From: Embleya sp051903075
GTDB taxonomy: Bacteria > Actinomycetota > Actinomycetes > Streptomycetales > Streptomycetaceae
DNA: 64,000 nt
Direction of reading: 5' to 3'
Assembly: GCF_051903075.1 (NCBI RefSeq)
Contig: NZ_CP182422.1
Coordinates: 3,162,001 to 3,226,000 of the forward strand
The notes under the pieces are model-generated. The model ran no database searches and had not been told where the DNA came from. It saw only the letters and a list, made by a program, of their open reading frames with translations. Both the position numbers and the translations under genes were made by a program. Positions 1 through 7,852 of this stretch are shown piece by piece (position 1 is the stretch's first letter; each line of letters starts with the position of its first letter).

Positions 1-1054
1 CCCGGATCTCCAGCCTGGCCAGCGAGGACCCGAGGCAGAAGTGCGGTCCGCTCCCGAACGCGATGTGCGGGTTGGGCGAGCGGAAGGCGTCGAAGCGCTC
101 CGGGTCGGCGAACACCTCGGCGTCCCGGTTGGCCGCCCCGTAGAGCAGCATCACCGTCGAGTCGGCCGGGATCACCGTCCCGTGCAGCTCCACGTCACGT
201 GTCGTGTGCCGGGCCATGTTGACCACCGGCGACACCCAGCGCAGCGACTCCTCCACGGCGCTCGGGATCAGCGTCGGGTCCTCGCGCAATCGGGACAGTT
301 GCCCGGGGTCGGCCAGCAGTGCGGCGATGCCGCCGGATATCACGTTGCGGGTGGTCTCGTTGCCGCCGACGAGCAGCAGCAGGGACTCGCCGATCAGTTC
401 CTCGAAGGACAACTTCCCGCCGTCGATCTCGGCGTCGACCAGGATCCCGATCAGGTCGTCGGAGGGGGTCTTGCGCCGGTCCTCGATCACCCGCGTCGTG
501 TAGGCGACGTATTCGGTGAACGCCTCGCCGGCCTTGTGGCTGAGTTCGCCGCCGTCGGAGAGCATCACCATCACGTCGGCCCAGTGCTGGAGTTGGTCGC
601 GGTGTTCGGCGCCGACCCCGAGCAGTTCGCCGATCAGCGTCATCGGCAGCGGCGCGGAGAAGGCGCGGACCAACTCCGCGCTGCGCCCGCCGGCGAGCAT
701 CGCGTCGATCAGGGAGGTCACGATGTCCCGGACGTGGTCCTCCATCGCGGCGATCTGCCGGGGCGTGAAGCCCTTCGAGACCAGCTTGCGGCGGCGGTAG
801 TGCAGCGGGTCGTCGGAGTCGATCATCGACGGTTGCGGGTAGCCGAGCGGGCGCGAGCCCTTGGCCGAGGAGAACAGTTCCGGGTTGCGCTCGGCCCAGG
901 ACAGGTCGGCGTGCCGGGTCAGTCCCCAGACGCCGGCGCGTTCGCTGTAGTACACCGGCGCGTGCTCGCGCAGCCAGGCGTAGTCGGCGTACGGGTCACC
1001 GGCGTACCAGTCCCGATCGAGCAGATGGATGTCGCGGATCGCGGGAGTCGTCAC
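1..1054 (-). CDS. Cytochrome P450, 3' end cut off by the window edge
   Basis: Haem mono-oxygenase. The first 351 codons are visible and the C-terminus lies beyond position 1. In order the protein shows the I-helix oxygen-binding stretch GGNETTRN, the K-helix ExxR as EESLRW, and the Cys-ligand loop FGSGPHFCLGSSLARLE, where the Cys is the haem-iron ligand. The GTG start at 1054 is chosen because GGAGG lies 7 nt upstream. It runs the same way as the TetR gene just upstream (18 nt apart), so the two are probably co-transcribed. Beside racemase and FadD19-like genes it may oxidise a sterol or branched-lipid side chain; that substrate is an inference. The family assignment is certain from the motifs, but the CYP subfamily cannot be set. 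Confidence 0.95.
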   Translation of the reverse strand, partial: MTTPAIRDIHLLDRDWYAGDPYADYAWLREHAPVYYSERAGVWGLTRHADLSWAERNPELFSSAKGSRPLGYPQPSMIDSDDPLHYRRRKLVSKGFTPRQIAAMEDHVRDIVTSLIDAMLAGGRSAELVRAFSAPLPMTLIGELLGVGAEHRDQLQHWADVMVMLSDGGELSHKAGEAFTEYVAYTTRVIEDRRKTPSDDLIGILVDAEIDGGKLSFEELIGESLLLLVGGNETTRNVISGGIAALLADPGQLSRLREDPTLIPSAVEESLRWVSPVVNMARHTTRDVELHGTVIPADSTVMLLYGAANRDAEVFADPERFDAFRSPNPHIAFGSGPHFCLGSSLARLEIR

Positions 1055-1072
1055 GGCATGCCTCCGGGGTGA

Positions 1073-1699
1073 TCACGTGTCGAGCGGTACGAACAGACGG
1101 ACGGCGGTGCGCATCAGGTCCTGGACCTCGTCGAGTGCGCGACCGCGGGCGGTGAGGCTGACCAGGCCGGAGAGCAGGACGTGGCCGAGCACCGTCTCGA
1201 TGTCGTGCCGTCGGGCCGCCGCGGCGCCGTCCGCGTCCTCGCCGGGCTCACCGAACGCGAGGCCGGTGATCCGGTGGATGCTCTGGTGGAAGTTCTCCTG
1301 GGACTGTCCGGCGGACGGGTCCGGCGCGGTCGCGGCCTGCACCACCGCCTCGGTCAGCAGGCGGTTCTCCGCGCTCACCTCGACGATCCGGCACAGCAGC
1401 GCGGCCAGGCGCCCGGCCGGGTCGGCGGGCAGCGGTCGACGGGCGAGTTCGTCGGACAACTCGCCGATCCACAGCGCCGAGACCTCGCTGAGCAGGTGGT
1501 TCTTCGAGGTGAAGTAGCGGTACACGGTGGCCCGGGCCACGCCCGCACGGTCGGCGACATCGTGCATCGTGACGGCGGCGTAGCCCCCTTCCAGGGCGAG
1601 ATCGCACGCGGCGCGCACCAGCCGCTCGCGCCGCGCCTGCTGGTCGCGGGTGAGCGATCTGGTGAGGGTGATCGTCGATTCGGTACGGGGTTCGGCCAC
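1073..1699 (-). CDS. TetR-family transcriptional regulator
   Basis: DNA-binding repressor of about 208 residues. The N-terminal helix-turn-helix reads AAVTMHDVADRAGVARATVY followed by RYFTSKNHLL, the standard TetR recognition region. The C-terminal ligand domain is typical and the ligand is unknown. The frame stays open to an ATG at 1798 (241 aa), but the GTG at 1699 gives the usual family length and has an AGGA-type site upstream. It lies between the P450 gene, with which it is probably co-transcribed, and a divergent acyl-CoA catabolic operon. It probably controls both through the inverted repeats at 1818-1852. The KstR/KstR2 repressors of mycobacterial sterol breakdown are TetR members in similar settings, so a lipid or CoA-thioester effector is a reasonable guess. 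Confidence 0.9.
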   Translation of the reverse strand: MAEPRTESTITLTRSLTRDQQARRERLVRAACDLALEGGYAAVTMHDVADRAGVARATVYRYFTSKNHLLSEVSALWIGELSDELARRPLPADPAGRLAALLCRIVEVSAENRLLTEAVVQAATAPDPSAGQSQENFHQSIHRITGLAFGEPGEDADGAAAARRHDIETVLGHVLLSGLVSLTARGRALDEVQDLMRTAVRLFVPLDT

Positions 1700-1817
1700 C
1701 GGTGAGCCTGTCCTGTGGGGGTCGTGCACGCGGGTCGGGCGGGATGTTCGCGGGCGGTCGGATCGGGTGCCGACTCGTTCCGCGGCGATCTTGCCCACGG
1801 ATGAGACGGAAGTCTAG

Positions 1818-1834
1818 TCTGACGTCTCGTCAGA
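1818..1834. promoter_or_regulatory. Inverted repeat, candidate TetR operator
   Basis: Two perfect 7-bp arms, TCTGACG and CGTCAGA, are separated by 3 nt. The site lies in the gap between the divergent TetR gene and the racemase operon. Position and symmetry fit an operator for the adjacent TetR protein; binding is inferred. Confidence 0.5.
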
Positions 1835-1842
1835 TCTACTGA

Positions 1843-1852
1843 GAACGTGTTC
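1843..1852. promoter_or_regulatory. KstR-like half-matching palindrome GAACGTGTTC
   Basis: GAAC-GT-GTTC is a short palindrome 9 nt from the repeat at 1818-1834. It keeps the AACnnGTT core of the KstR consensus TnnAACnnGTTnnA, with a G instead of the first T. It could be a second operator for the neighbouring TetR protein or overlap the operon promoter. Confidence 0.4.
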
Positions 1853-1911
1853 CAGTAATTTTCGGGCCCCTTTCGGACCCGCTTCCGCACCCGATCGACG
1901 CCGGAGCCGCC

Positions 1912-3087
1912 GTGACCGCCACCGCAGGACCGCTCGCGGGAATCCGCGTCGTGGAGTTCGTCGGCCTCGGGCCGGGCCCGTTCTGCGGCATGTTGCTCGC
2001 CGATCTCGGCGCCGACGTGTTGCGGATCGACCGCGCCGCCGAGGCCCGCAAGGGCTATGCCAAGCCACCGCGCAACCCGATGAACCGGGGCAAACACTCG
2101 ATCGCGCTCGACCTCAAGCACCCGGACGGCGTCGCCTTGGCGCTGCGGTTGTGCGTGGACGCCGACGCGCTGATCGAACCGTTCCGGCCGGGCGTGATGG
2201 AGCGCCTGGGCCTGGGCCCGGACGTGGTCGCCGCGCACAATCCGCGGCTGGTGTACGGCCGGCTCACCGGCTGGGGGCAGACCGGTCCGCTCGCGTCCGC
2301 CGCCGGGCACGACATCGACTACATCGCGCTGGCCGGGATGCTGGAGCCGATCGGCCGGGCCGGGCAACCGCCGAGCATTCCGCTCAACCTGGTCGGCGAC
2401 TTCGGCGGCGGCGGCCTGCTGCTCGCGTTCGGCCTGGTCGCCGCGCTGGTGGAGGCCGGCCGTTCGGGACTTGGGCAGGTGGTGGACGCGGCGATGATCG
2501 ACGGCGCCGCGACGCTCGGCGCGACCTGGTTCACCATGGGCGCCGCCGGCATGCTCGGCCCGCGCGGCACCAACATGCTCGACGGCGGCGCGCCGTTCTA
2601 CGACGTGTACGCGACCGAGGACGGCGCCTATGTCGCGGTCGGCGCGATCGAGCCGAGGTTCTGGGCCGAGTTGATCCACCGGCTCGGGCTGGCCGAGGAT
2701 CCGGTGTTCGCCGACCTCGCCCGGCAACACGATCCGGCGCACTGGCCCGCGATGAAGGCCCGGCTCGCCGAGGTGTTCGCGACCCGCACCCGGGACGCGT
2801 GGTGCGCGCTCCTGGAGGGGACCGAGACCTGCTTCGCGCCGGTGCTCGCGCCCGGCGAGGCGCCGGCCCACCCGCACCACGTGGCCCGCGGCACGTTCCT
2901 GCACGCCGACGGTCTGCCCGAACCGGCTCCCGCGCCGAGGTTCTCCCGCACCGCCGCCGCCGTACCCACCCGCCCGGTGCACCCGGGTCCGGCCGCCGCC
3001 GGCGGCGACACCGATGCCGCGCTCGCCGCGTGGGGCCTGTCCCCGGCCGAGGTCGAGCACTTCCGGGATGCCGGCGCGGTCGTCTGA
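1912..3087 (+). CDS. Alpha-methylacyl-CoA racemase (CaiB/BaiF CoA-transferase family III)
   Basis: Expected to interconvert the R and S forms of 2-methylacyl-CoA esters so that beta-oxidation can act on branched or sterol side chains. The 391-aa protein resembles M. tuberculosis Mcr along its length as I remember it. It has the CoA-binding GPGPFCGMLLADLGADVLRI (20-39), GWGQTGP (120-126), His133 in AGHDIDY, Asp163 in VGDFGGG and Glu248 in VAVGAIEPRF. These match the Mcr catalytic set His126/Asp156/Glu241. The GTG start follows a GGAG-type site. It is the first gene of a four-gene operon (racemase, nitroreductase, SDR, acyl-CoA ligase). A general CoA-transferase is less likely because the racemase residues are all present. 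Confidence 0.9.
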   Translation: MTATAGPLAGIRVVEFVGLGPGPFCGMLLADLGADVLRIDRAAEARKGYAKPPRNPMNRGKHSIALDLKHPDGVALALRLCVDADALIEPFRPGVMERLGLGPDVVAAHNPRLVYGRLTGWGQTGPLASAAGHDIDYIALAGMLEPIGRAGQPPSIPLNLVGDFGGGGLLLAFGLVAALVEAGRSGLGQVVDAAMIDGAATLGATWFTMGAAGMLGPRGTNMLDGGAPFYDVYATEDGAYVAVGAIEPRFWAELIHRLGLAEDPVFADLARQHDPAHWPAMKARLAEVFATRTRDAWCALLEGTETCFAPVLAPGEAPAHPHHVARGTFLHADGLPEPAPAPRFSRTAAAVPTRPVHPGPAAAGGDTDAALAAWGLSPAEVEHFRDAGAVV

Positions 3088-3122
3088 CGCCGCATCACCA
3101 CCCAGTACAGGTAAGGGATTCC

Positions 3123-3827
3123 ATGGAACTACACGAGGCGCTGTACAGCACTCGCGCGATGCGCCGGGTGGCCCCGGACGCGATCCCGGAAGCGGTCCAG
3201 GCCCGGATCCTGGACGCGGCCGTGCGCGCGCCCAGCGGCGGCAACGCCCAGGCCTGGCGCTTCCTCCTGGTGGACGACCCGGGCGTCAAGGGCCGGCTCG
3301 GGCCGCTGTACCGGGAGGCGATGGACGCGTTGTGGACGACCGTGTACGCGTCGCGCGTGGCCGCCGCCGAGGCGGATCCGAACAGCGCGGAGAGCCGGTC
3401 GTTCGTCCGGATGCGCCGCTCCTCGCAGTGGCTCGCGGACAACTTCGAGCAGGTTCCGCTGTTCCTGTTCGGCTTCGCCCGGCACGACCCCACCGGCGGC
3501 TCGATCTTCCCTGCGGTGTGGAGCGCGATGCTGGCCGCACGCGCCGAGGGGGTGGGCAGCGCGCTGACCGCGGTACTCGGGATCGCGCACCGCGACGCGG
3601 TGGCGGACGTCCTGGGCGTGCCGGCCGACGAGGGCTGGCACATGGCGTGCTGCGTGTCGTTCGGCTACCCGACCGGCACGTGGGGCATCGCACCCCGGAC
3701 TCCGGCGCACGAGGTGGCCTACCGCAACAGCTGGGGCGAGCCGGTCGGCTTCGAGGTGCCGGCACCGCTGTGGCCCGCGGCGGGCGCGGCGTACACCCCC
3801 ACCGATGTGGAAGGAGCCGGGCGATGA
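3123..3827 (+). CDS. Nitroreductase-family flavoprotein
   Basis: An FMN-dependent oxidoreductase of 234 aa. The N-terminus STRAMRR followed by a helix ending in APSGGNAQAWRF is the usual FMN-binding start of the nitroreductase fold. A C-terminal stretch GWHMACCVSFGYPTG fits the conserved glycine-rich FMN end. The ATG at 3123 is chosen over an upstream open frame because homology begins there and a GGGAT sequence precedes it. It overlaps the next gene by 4 nt (ATGA), so the two are translationally coupled. In an acyl-CoA operon it may reduce an enone or act as an acyl-CoA reductase-like partner; the substrate is unknown. Confidence 0.88.
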   Translation: MELHEALYSTRAMRRVAPDAIPEAVQARILDAAVRAPSGGNAQAWRFLLVDDPGVKGRLGPLYREAMDALWTTVYASRVAAAEADPNSAESRSFVRMRRSSQWLADNFEQVPLFLFGFARHDPTGGSIFPAVWSAMLAARAEGVGSALTAVLGIAHRDAVADVLGVPADEGWHMACCVSFGYPTGTWGIAPRTPAHEVAYRNSWGEPVGFEVPAPLWPAAGAAYTPTDVEGAGR

Positions 3828-4729
3828 ACGCGGAGAACGTGGCGAGCACCGAGAGCGCGGCGAGTGCGGCGAGTGCGGTGACACGTGCCGAGCCGCCGCT
3901 GCGGGGTTCGGTGGCGCTGGTGACCGGCGGGGGCAGCGGGATCGGGCTCGGCTGCGCGCTGCGGTTCGCCGCCGACGGGGCGCATGTGCTGATCGCCGGA
4001 CGCAGCGAGGACCGGCTGCGCGGCGCGGTCGCCGAGTTGGAGAAGGTGGCCGCGGCCGGCGCGCGCGTCGGGTACGCGGTGACCGATGTGACCGACGAGG
4101 CGCAGGTCGAGGCCGCGGTGGCGGCGGCTGCCGAACTCGGCCCGGTTCGCGCGGTGTTGGCCTCCGCCGGGGGCAACTCGACGATGGGCCCGCTGACCCG
4201 GATCGACACCGCCAAGTGGCGCGAGACGGTCGAGTTGAACCTGACCGGCACGATGCTCGTGCTCAAGCACACGGCCCGGCTGATGGCGGCGGGCGGCGGC
4301 GGCTCGTTCGTGGCCATCTCCTCGATCGCCTCCGCCGTCACGCACCGCTGGTTCGGCGCGTACGGGGTGAGCAAAGCCGGCATCGACCACCTGGTCCGGC
4401 TCGCCGCCGACGAACTCGGCGCGAGCGGCGTGCGGGTGAACGGCATCCTGCCCGGCCTGGTGGCCACCGACATGGTCGGCGCGGTCACCGCCGGCGGCCC
4501 GGTGCTGGAGGACTACCTGGCCTGCACCCCGCTGGAGCGGGTCGGCCGGGTCGAGGACATCGCCGCGCTCGCGGCGTTCCTGGTGGGCCCCGAGTCGACC
4601 TGGATCACCGGCCAGAACATCAACGTGGACGGCGGCCACCACCTGCGCCGCGGGCCCGACTTCCGGGCCTTCCTGGAGCCGGTCTTCGGCGCGGACGGCC
4701 TGCGCGGCATCGTCGCGGAAGGGAACTGA
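3824..4729 (+). CDS. Short-chain dehydrogenase/reductase (SDR)
   Basis: A classical SDR of 301 aa, likely a hydroxy/keto oxidoreductase using NAD(P). It shows the cofactor motif TGGGSGIG (34-41), the NNAG-like ASAGG near residue 115, and the catalytic Ser167, Tyr180 and Lys184 (ISSIAS, then YGVSKAG). The C-terminal TGQNINVDGGHH is the usual SDR end. The first 25 residues are a low-complexity Ala/Ser stretch not usual in the family, so a start further in is possible, but the ATG overlaps the nitroreductase stop (ATGA). It sits between the nitroreductase and ligase genes and could perform a 3-hydroxyacyl-CoA or hydroxysteroid step. Confidence 0.9.
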   Translation: MNAENVASTESAASAASAVTRAEPPLRGSVALVTGGGSGIGLGCALRFAADGAHVLIAGRSEDRLRGAVAELEKVAAAGARVGYAVTDVTDEAQVEAAVAAAAELGPVRAVLASAGGNSTMGPLTRIDTAKWRETVELNLTGTMLVLKHTARLMAAGGGGSFVAISSIASAVTHRWFGAYGVSKAGIDHLVRLAADELGASGVRVNGILPGLVATDMVGAVTAGGPVLEDYLACTPLERVGRVEDIAALAAFLVGPESTWITGQNINVDGGHHLRRGPDFRAFLEPVFGADGLRGIVAEGN

Positions 4730-4731
4730 CA

Positions 4732-6312
4732 ATGACCCAACGGGTGTTCAACCTGGCCGACCTCTTCGAGGTGGTGGTCGACGCGTGTCCGGACCGGCTC
4801 GCGCTGGTCGCGGGCGAGGTACGGCTGACCTATCGCGAACTGGACGAGCGGGCCAACCGTGCCGCACACGCCTTCGCCTCGGCGGGTCTGCCGGTGGGCG
4901 CGCACATCGGCATCTACTCGCGCAACCGCGCCGAGTGGATGGAGGCGATGATCGGCGCGTTCAAGGCGCGGATGGTGCCGATCAACATCAACTTCCGCTA
5001 CGTGGAAGAGGAACTGCGCTACATCGTGGACAACGCGGACCTTTCGGCCCTGGTCGTCGAGCGCGGCTATCTGCCCAAGGTCGCCGCGGTGCGGGCCGAC
5101 GCGCCCGCGCTCGGCCCGGTGTTCGTGCTGGCCGACGAGAACGACGACACGCTCGACGCCACGATCGACTACGAGGCGGCGCTCGCGGCCGAGAGCGCCG
5201 ACCGCGACTTCGGGCCGCGCTCCCCCGACGACCGCTACATGGTCTACACCGGCGGCACCACCGGCTTCCCCAAGGGCGTCGAATGGCGCGCGCACGACAT
5301 CTTCTGCTCGGCGATGGGCGGCGGGAACTTCGGCGGCGAGCCGATCGCCGACCCCGAACTGCTCGCCGAGAAGGCCAAGGGCGCGCCGCTGGTACAGATG
5401 CTGACCACGCCGCTGATGCACGGCAACGGCCAGTGGATCACCTGGATCACCCTGTTCGGCGCGGGCACCGCGGTGTTGTGGACCGGTCCGCGCTACGACC
5501 CGGCCGAGATCCTGCGCACCGTCGCCCGCGAGGGCTGCGTGACGATGATGCTGGTCGGCGACGCGATGGCGCGCCCGATCGCGGACGAGTTGGAGAGCGG
5601 CGCGTACGCCGTCGACACGCTCAAGGTCATCGGCTCCGGCGGCGCCCTGCTCTCGCCCACGGTCAAGGCCCAACTCACCCGGCTGATCCCCGGCCTGTAC
5701 ATCGCCGACAGCTTCGGCGCCTCGGAGTTCGGCGCGGGCAGCGCGCAGACCGCCGGCGGCCGATTCCCGATGAAACCGAAGACCGCCATCCTGGGCGAGG
5801 ACCTGCGCCCGGTGGGAGTGGGCGAGACCGGACGGATGGCCCGCACCGGCCACATCCCGCTCGGCTACTACAAGGACCCGGTCAAGACCGCCGACACCTT
5901 CCACGTCGACCCGGACGGCGTGCGCTGGGTGGTCCCCGGCGACTACGCCCGCGTCGAGGACGACGGCGACGTAACCCTGCTCGGCCGCGGCTCGGTATGC
6001 ATCAACACCGGCGGCGAAAAGGTCTTCCCCGAAGAGGTCGAGGGCATCCTCAAGGCCCACCCGGCAATCTACGACGCGGTAGTGGTCGGCCTCCCCGACC
6101 CAAGATTCGGCGAACGAGTCACAGCCGTGGTCTCCCTGCGCCCGGCCCACACCATAACCCTGCCCGAACTCACCAATCACACCCAAACCCACCTGGCAGG
6201 CTACAAAACCCCCCGAAGCCTGGTAATAGTCCCAGAAATCCCCCGCACCCCAGCCGGCAAACCCGACTACCGCTGGGCCAAATCCACAGCCCAAACAACA
6301 ACCACCCCCTAA
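4732..6312 (+). CDS. FadD19-like acyl-CoA synthetase (ANL superfamily)
   Basis: Activates a carboxylic acid to its CoA ester by way of an acyl-AMP. The 526-aa protein has the P-loop YTGGTTGFPKG (about 172-182), the adenylate-binding DSFGASEFG, the hinge GDYARVEDDG and the C-terminal catalytic Lys510 in TPAGKPDYRWAK. Large parts, such as VNFRY, GDAMARP and GRGSVCINTGGEKVFPEEVE, follow FadD19, the mycobacterial ligase for sterol C26 acids, as I recall it. It starts 2 nt after the SDR stop. The last 100 codons shift to A/C-rich, G-poor codons (ATA, GTA, AGA, CCA), unlike the first 400. The substrate is probably a branched or sterol side-chain acid. Confidence 0.9.
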   Translation: MTQRVFNLADLFEVVVDACPDRLALVAGEVRLTYRELDERANRAAHAFASAGLPVGAHIGIYSRNRAEWMEAMIGAFKARMVPININFRYVEEELRYIVDNADLSALVVERGYLPKVAAVRADAPALGPVFVLADENDDTLDATIDYEAALAAESADRDFGPRSPDDRYMVYTGGTTGFPKGVEWRAHDIFCSAMGGGNFGGEPIADPELLAEKAKGAPLVQMLTTPLMHGNGQWITWITLFGAGTAVLWTGPRYDPAEILRTVAREGCVTMMLVGDAMARPIADELESGAYAVDTLKVIGSGGALLSPTVKAQLTRLIPGLYIADSFGASEFGAGSAQTAGGRFPMKPKTAILGEDLRPVGVGETGRMARTGHIPLGYYKDPVKTADTFHVDPDGVRWVVPGDYARVEDDGDVTLLGRGSVCINTGGEKVFPEEVEGILKAHPAIYDAVVVGLPDPRFGERVTAVVSLRPAHTITLPELTNHTQTHLAGYKTPRSLVIVPEIPRTPAGKPDYRWAKSTAQTTTTP

Positions 6313-6327
6313 ACCCACCCCAACCCC

Positions 6328-6860
6328 AGCCCGTCCGACGCTTGAGAACAAGCGGCCCGCAGACCGGCCCAAAGACACCGGGCACCGGGCACCGGCACCG
6401 GCACCGGCACCGGGCACCGGGCACCGGGCAACCAACTCAGCCCGACCCAACCCAAACCCAGCCCGTCCGGCGCTTGAGGACAAGCGGCCCGCAGGCCGGC
6501 CCGAAGGCACCGGGCACCGGGCACAACCAACTCAGCCCGACCCAACCCAAACCCAGCCCGTCCGGCGCTTGAGGACAAGCGGGCCGCAGGCCGGCCCGGA
6601 GGCACCGGGCACCGGGCACAACCAACTCAGCCCGATCCAACCCAAACCCAGCCCGTCCGGCGCTTGAGGACAAGCGGGCCGCAGGCCGGCCCGGAGGCAC
6701 CGGCACCACGCCACCAGCACAACCAACCCACCCCAAACCCAGCCCATCCGGCGCTTGAGGACAGGCAGGCCAGGCTCGGCGACACCAACGCGCCACGCAA
6801 CCCGCCCCCCCGACCCGCCCAGCCCGTCCGGCGCTTGAGGACAAGCCGGCCACCAAACAG
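6328..6860. repeat. Six copies of a short interspersed element, three in 95-bp tandem
   Basis: The core AGCCCGTCCGGCGCTTGAGG recurs with slight changes at 6328, 6460, 6555, 6650, 6741 and 6821. Copies 2 to 4 are spaced exactly 95 bp apart and share the spacer as well (a GCACCGGGCA-type run, then CCAACTCAGCCCGA). The first copy is followed by a CACCGG microrepeat at 6393-6428. This fills the whole gap between the ligase and the DUF2797 gene. I recall the same core as a common intergenic element in streptomycete genomes. The + strand is C/A-rich and G-poor. No promoter or ORF is credible inside. Confidence 0.85.
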
Positions 6861-6895
6861 CCCACCCATACCACCCAGCGCGTTTCGCGTATCGT

Positions 6896-7813
6896 GTGGC
6901 GATGACCGTCCCCCACCAGCGAACCGGCCCCCTGGCCACCGGCATCCACTGGCACGACGGCCGCGCCCACCTCGCCCTCACCGGCCCCGGCGACGAACAG
7001 TCCAGCCAACCGCTACCCCTCGGCGCCCCCACCGGCTGGCGCCTGACCGGCCCCCGCACCTGCGTCGGCATCCGCCGCAAGACCGGCCGCCGCACCCCCT
7101 GCCCCACCCTCGCCCCGCTGCCCGCGACCGCCCCCCGCTCGCAGTGCGAGGCATGCGCGCTCGCCGACCCCGGCCGCAAACTCGCGCGCGATCAGGCGAT
7201 GGACGACCCGCGCCCGTTCTCGCTCTACCTCGCCTGGTTCGGCCCCGGCCTGGTCAAGGTCGGCCTCACCGCCACCGAACGCCGCGCGGCCCGCCTCGCC
7301 GACCAGGGCGCGCCGATGTTCACCTGGCTCGGCCACGGCCCGCTGATCCCGGTCCGCGACACCGAACGCCGATGCTCGGCCACGGGCACCGTCCGCGAAC
7401 GTATCCCGCACCGGGCCAAGACCACCGCCTGGTGGCGCCCGCGCGAGCTGGATTCCCCGGCCGAACTGATCGCCGCACACGCCCGGTTGACCCCCCTGCT
7501 CCCGGACACGATGACCCCCGCACCGTGCGACGTCCAGGACCTGAGCCGCTTCTACGGCCTGGCCGACGCCCCGCCACCGACCCGGAACCAGGTCACCGGC
7601 CTCACCGAAAACGCGCTGCTGTACGGCGAGTTGACCTGCGTCGCGGGCCACGACGCCCTGATCACCACGGACACCGGCCCGCTGTTCGTGGACCTGCGCC
7701 TGCTCACCGGATGGCACCTGACCCCGGCCCGCGGCGCCCCTTCCGGCCTCACCCTCAAGCCCCTGGACACCGGCCGCGCCCCGGACGGCTCGGTCCAGGA
7801 GGGCCTGTTCTAG
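6896..7813 (+). CDS. DUF2797 family protein
   Basis: A conserved protein of 305 aa whose function is unknown to me. It has a cysteine cluster (TCVGIR, then CPTL, then QCEACA) likely to bind metal. This is followed by LYLAWFGPGLVKVGLT, which resembles the start of a GIY-YIG-type fold, and RAARLADQGA. Both are characteristic of DUF2797. A second ATG lies 6 nt downstream of the GTG chosen here and is equally possible. It stands alone behind the repeat cluster, and its stop is 39 nt from the end of a convergent gene. Confidence 0.8.
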   Translation: MAMTVPHQRTGPLATGIHWHDGRAHLALTGPGDEQSSQPLPLGAPTGWRLTGPRTCVGIRRKTGRRTPCPTLAPLPATAPRSQCEACALADPGRKLARDQAMDDPRPFSLYLAWFGPGLVKVGLTATERRAARLADQGAPMFTWLGHGPLIPVRDTERRCSATGTVRERIPHRAKTTAWWRPRELDSPAELIAAHARLTPLLPDTMTPAPCDVQDLSRFYGLADAPPPTRNQVTGLTENALLYGELTCVAGHDALITTDTGPLFVDLRLLTGWHLTPARGAPSGLTLKPLDTGRAPDGSVQEGLF

Positions 7814-7852
7814 CGCAGCCGATCCCCACCACAAGAATCAAGACCACAAGGA

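Noticed and set aside
4513..6510. 665-codon minus-strand open frame
   Set aside because: Antisense shadow of the acyl-CoA ligase; Gly/Arg/Val-rich without motifs.
6328..6860. CRISPR-like array
   Set aside because: The spacers are themselves repeated, unit spacing varies from 80 to 132 bp, no cas gene is nearby, and the core is a known-type interspersed element.
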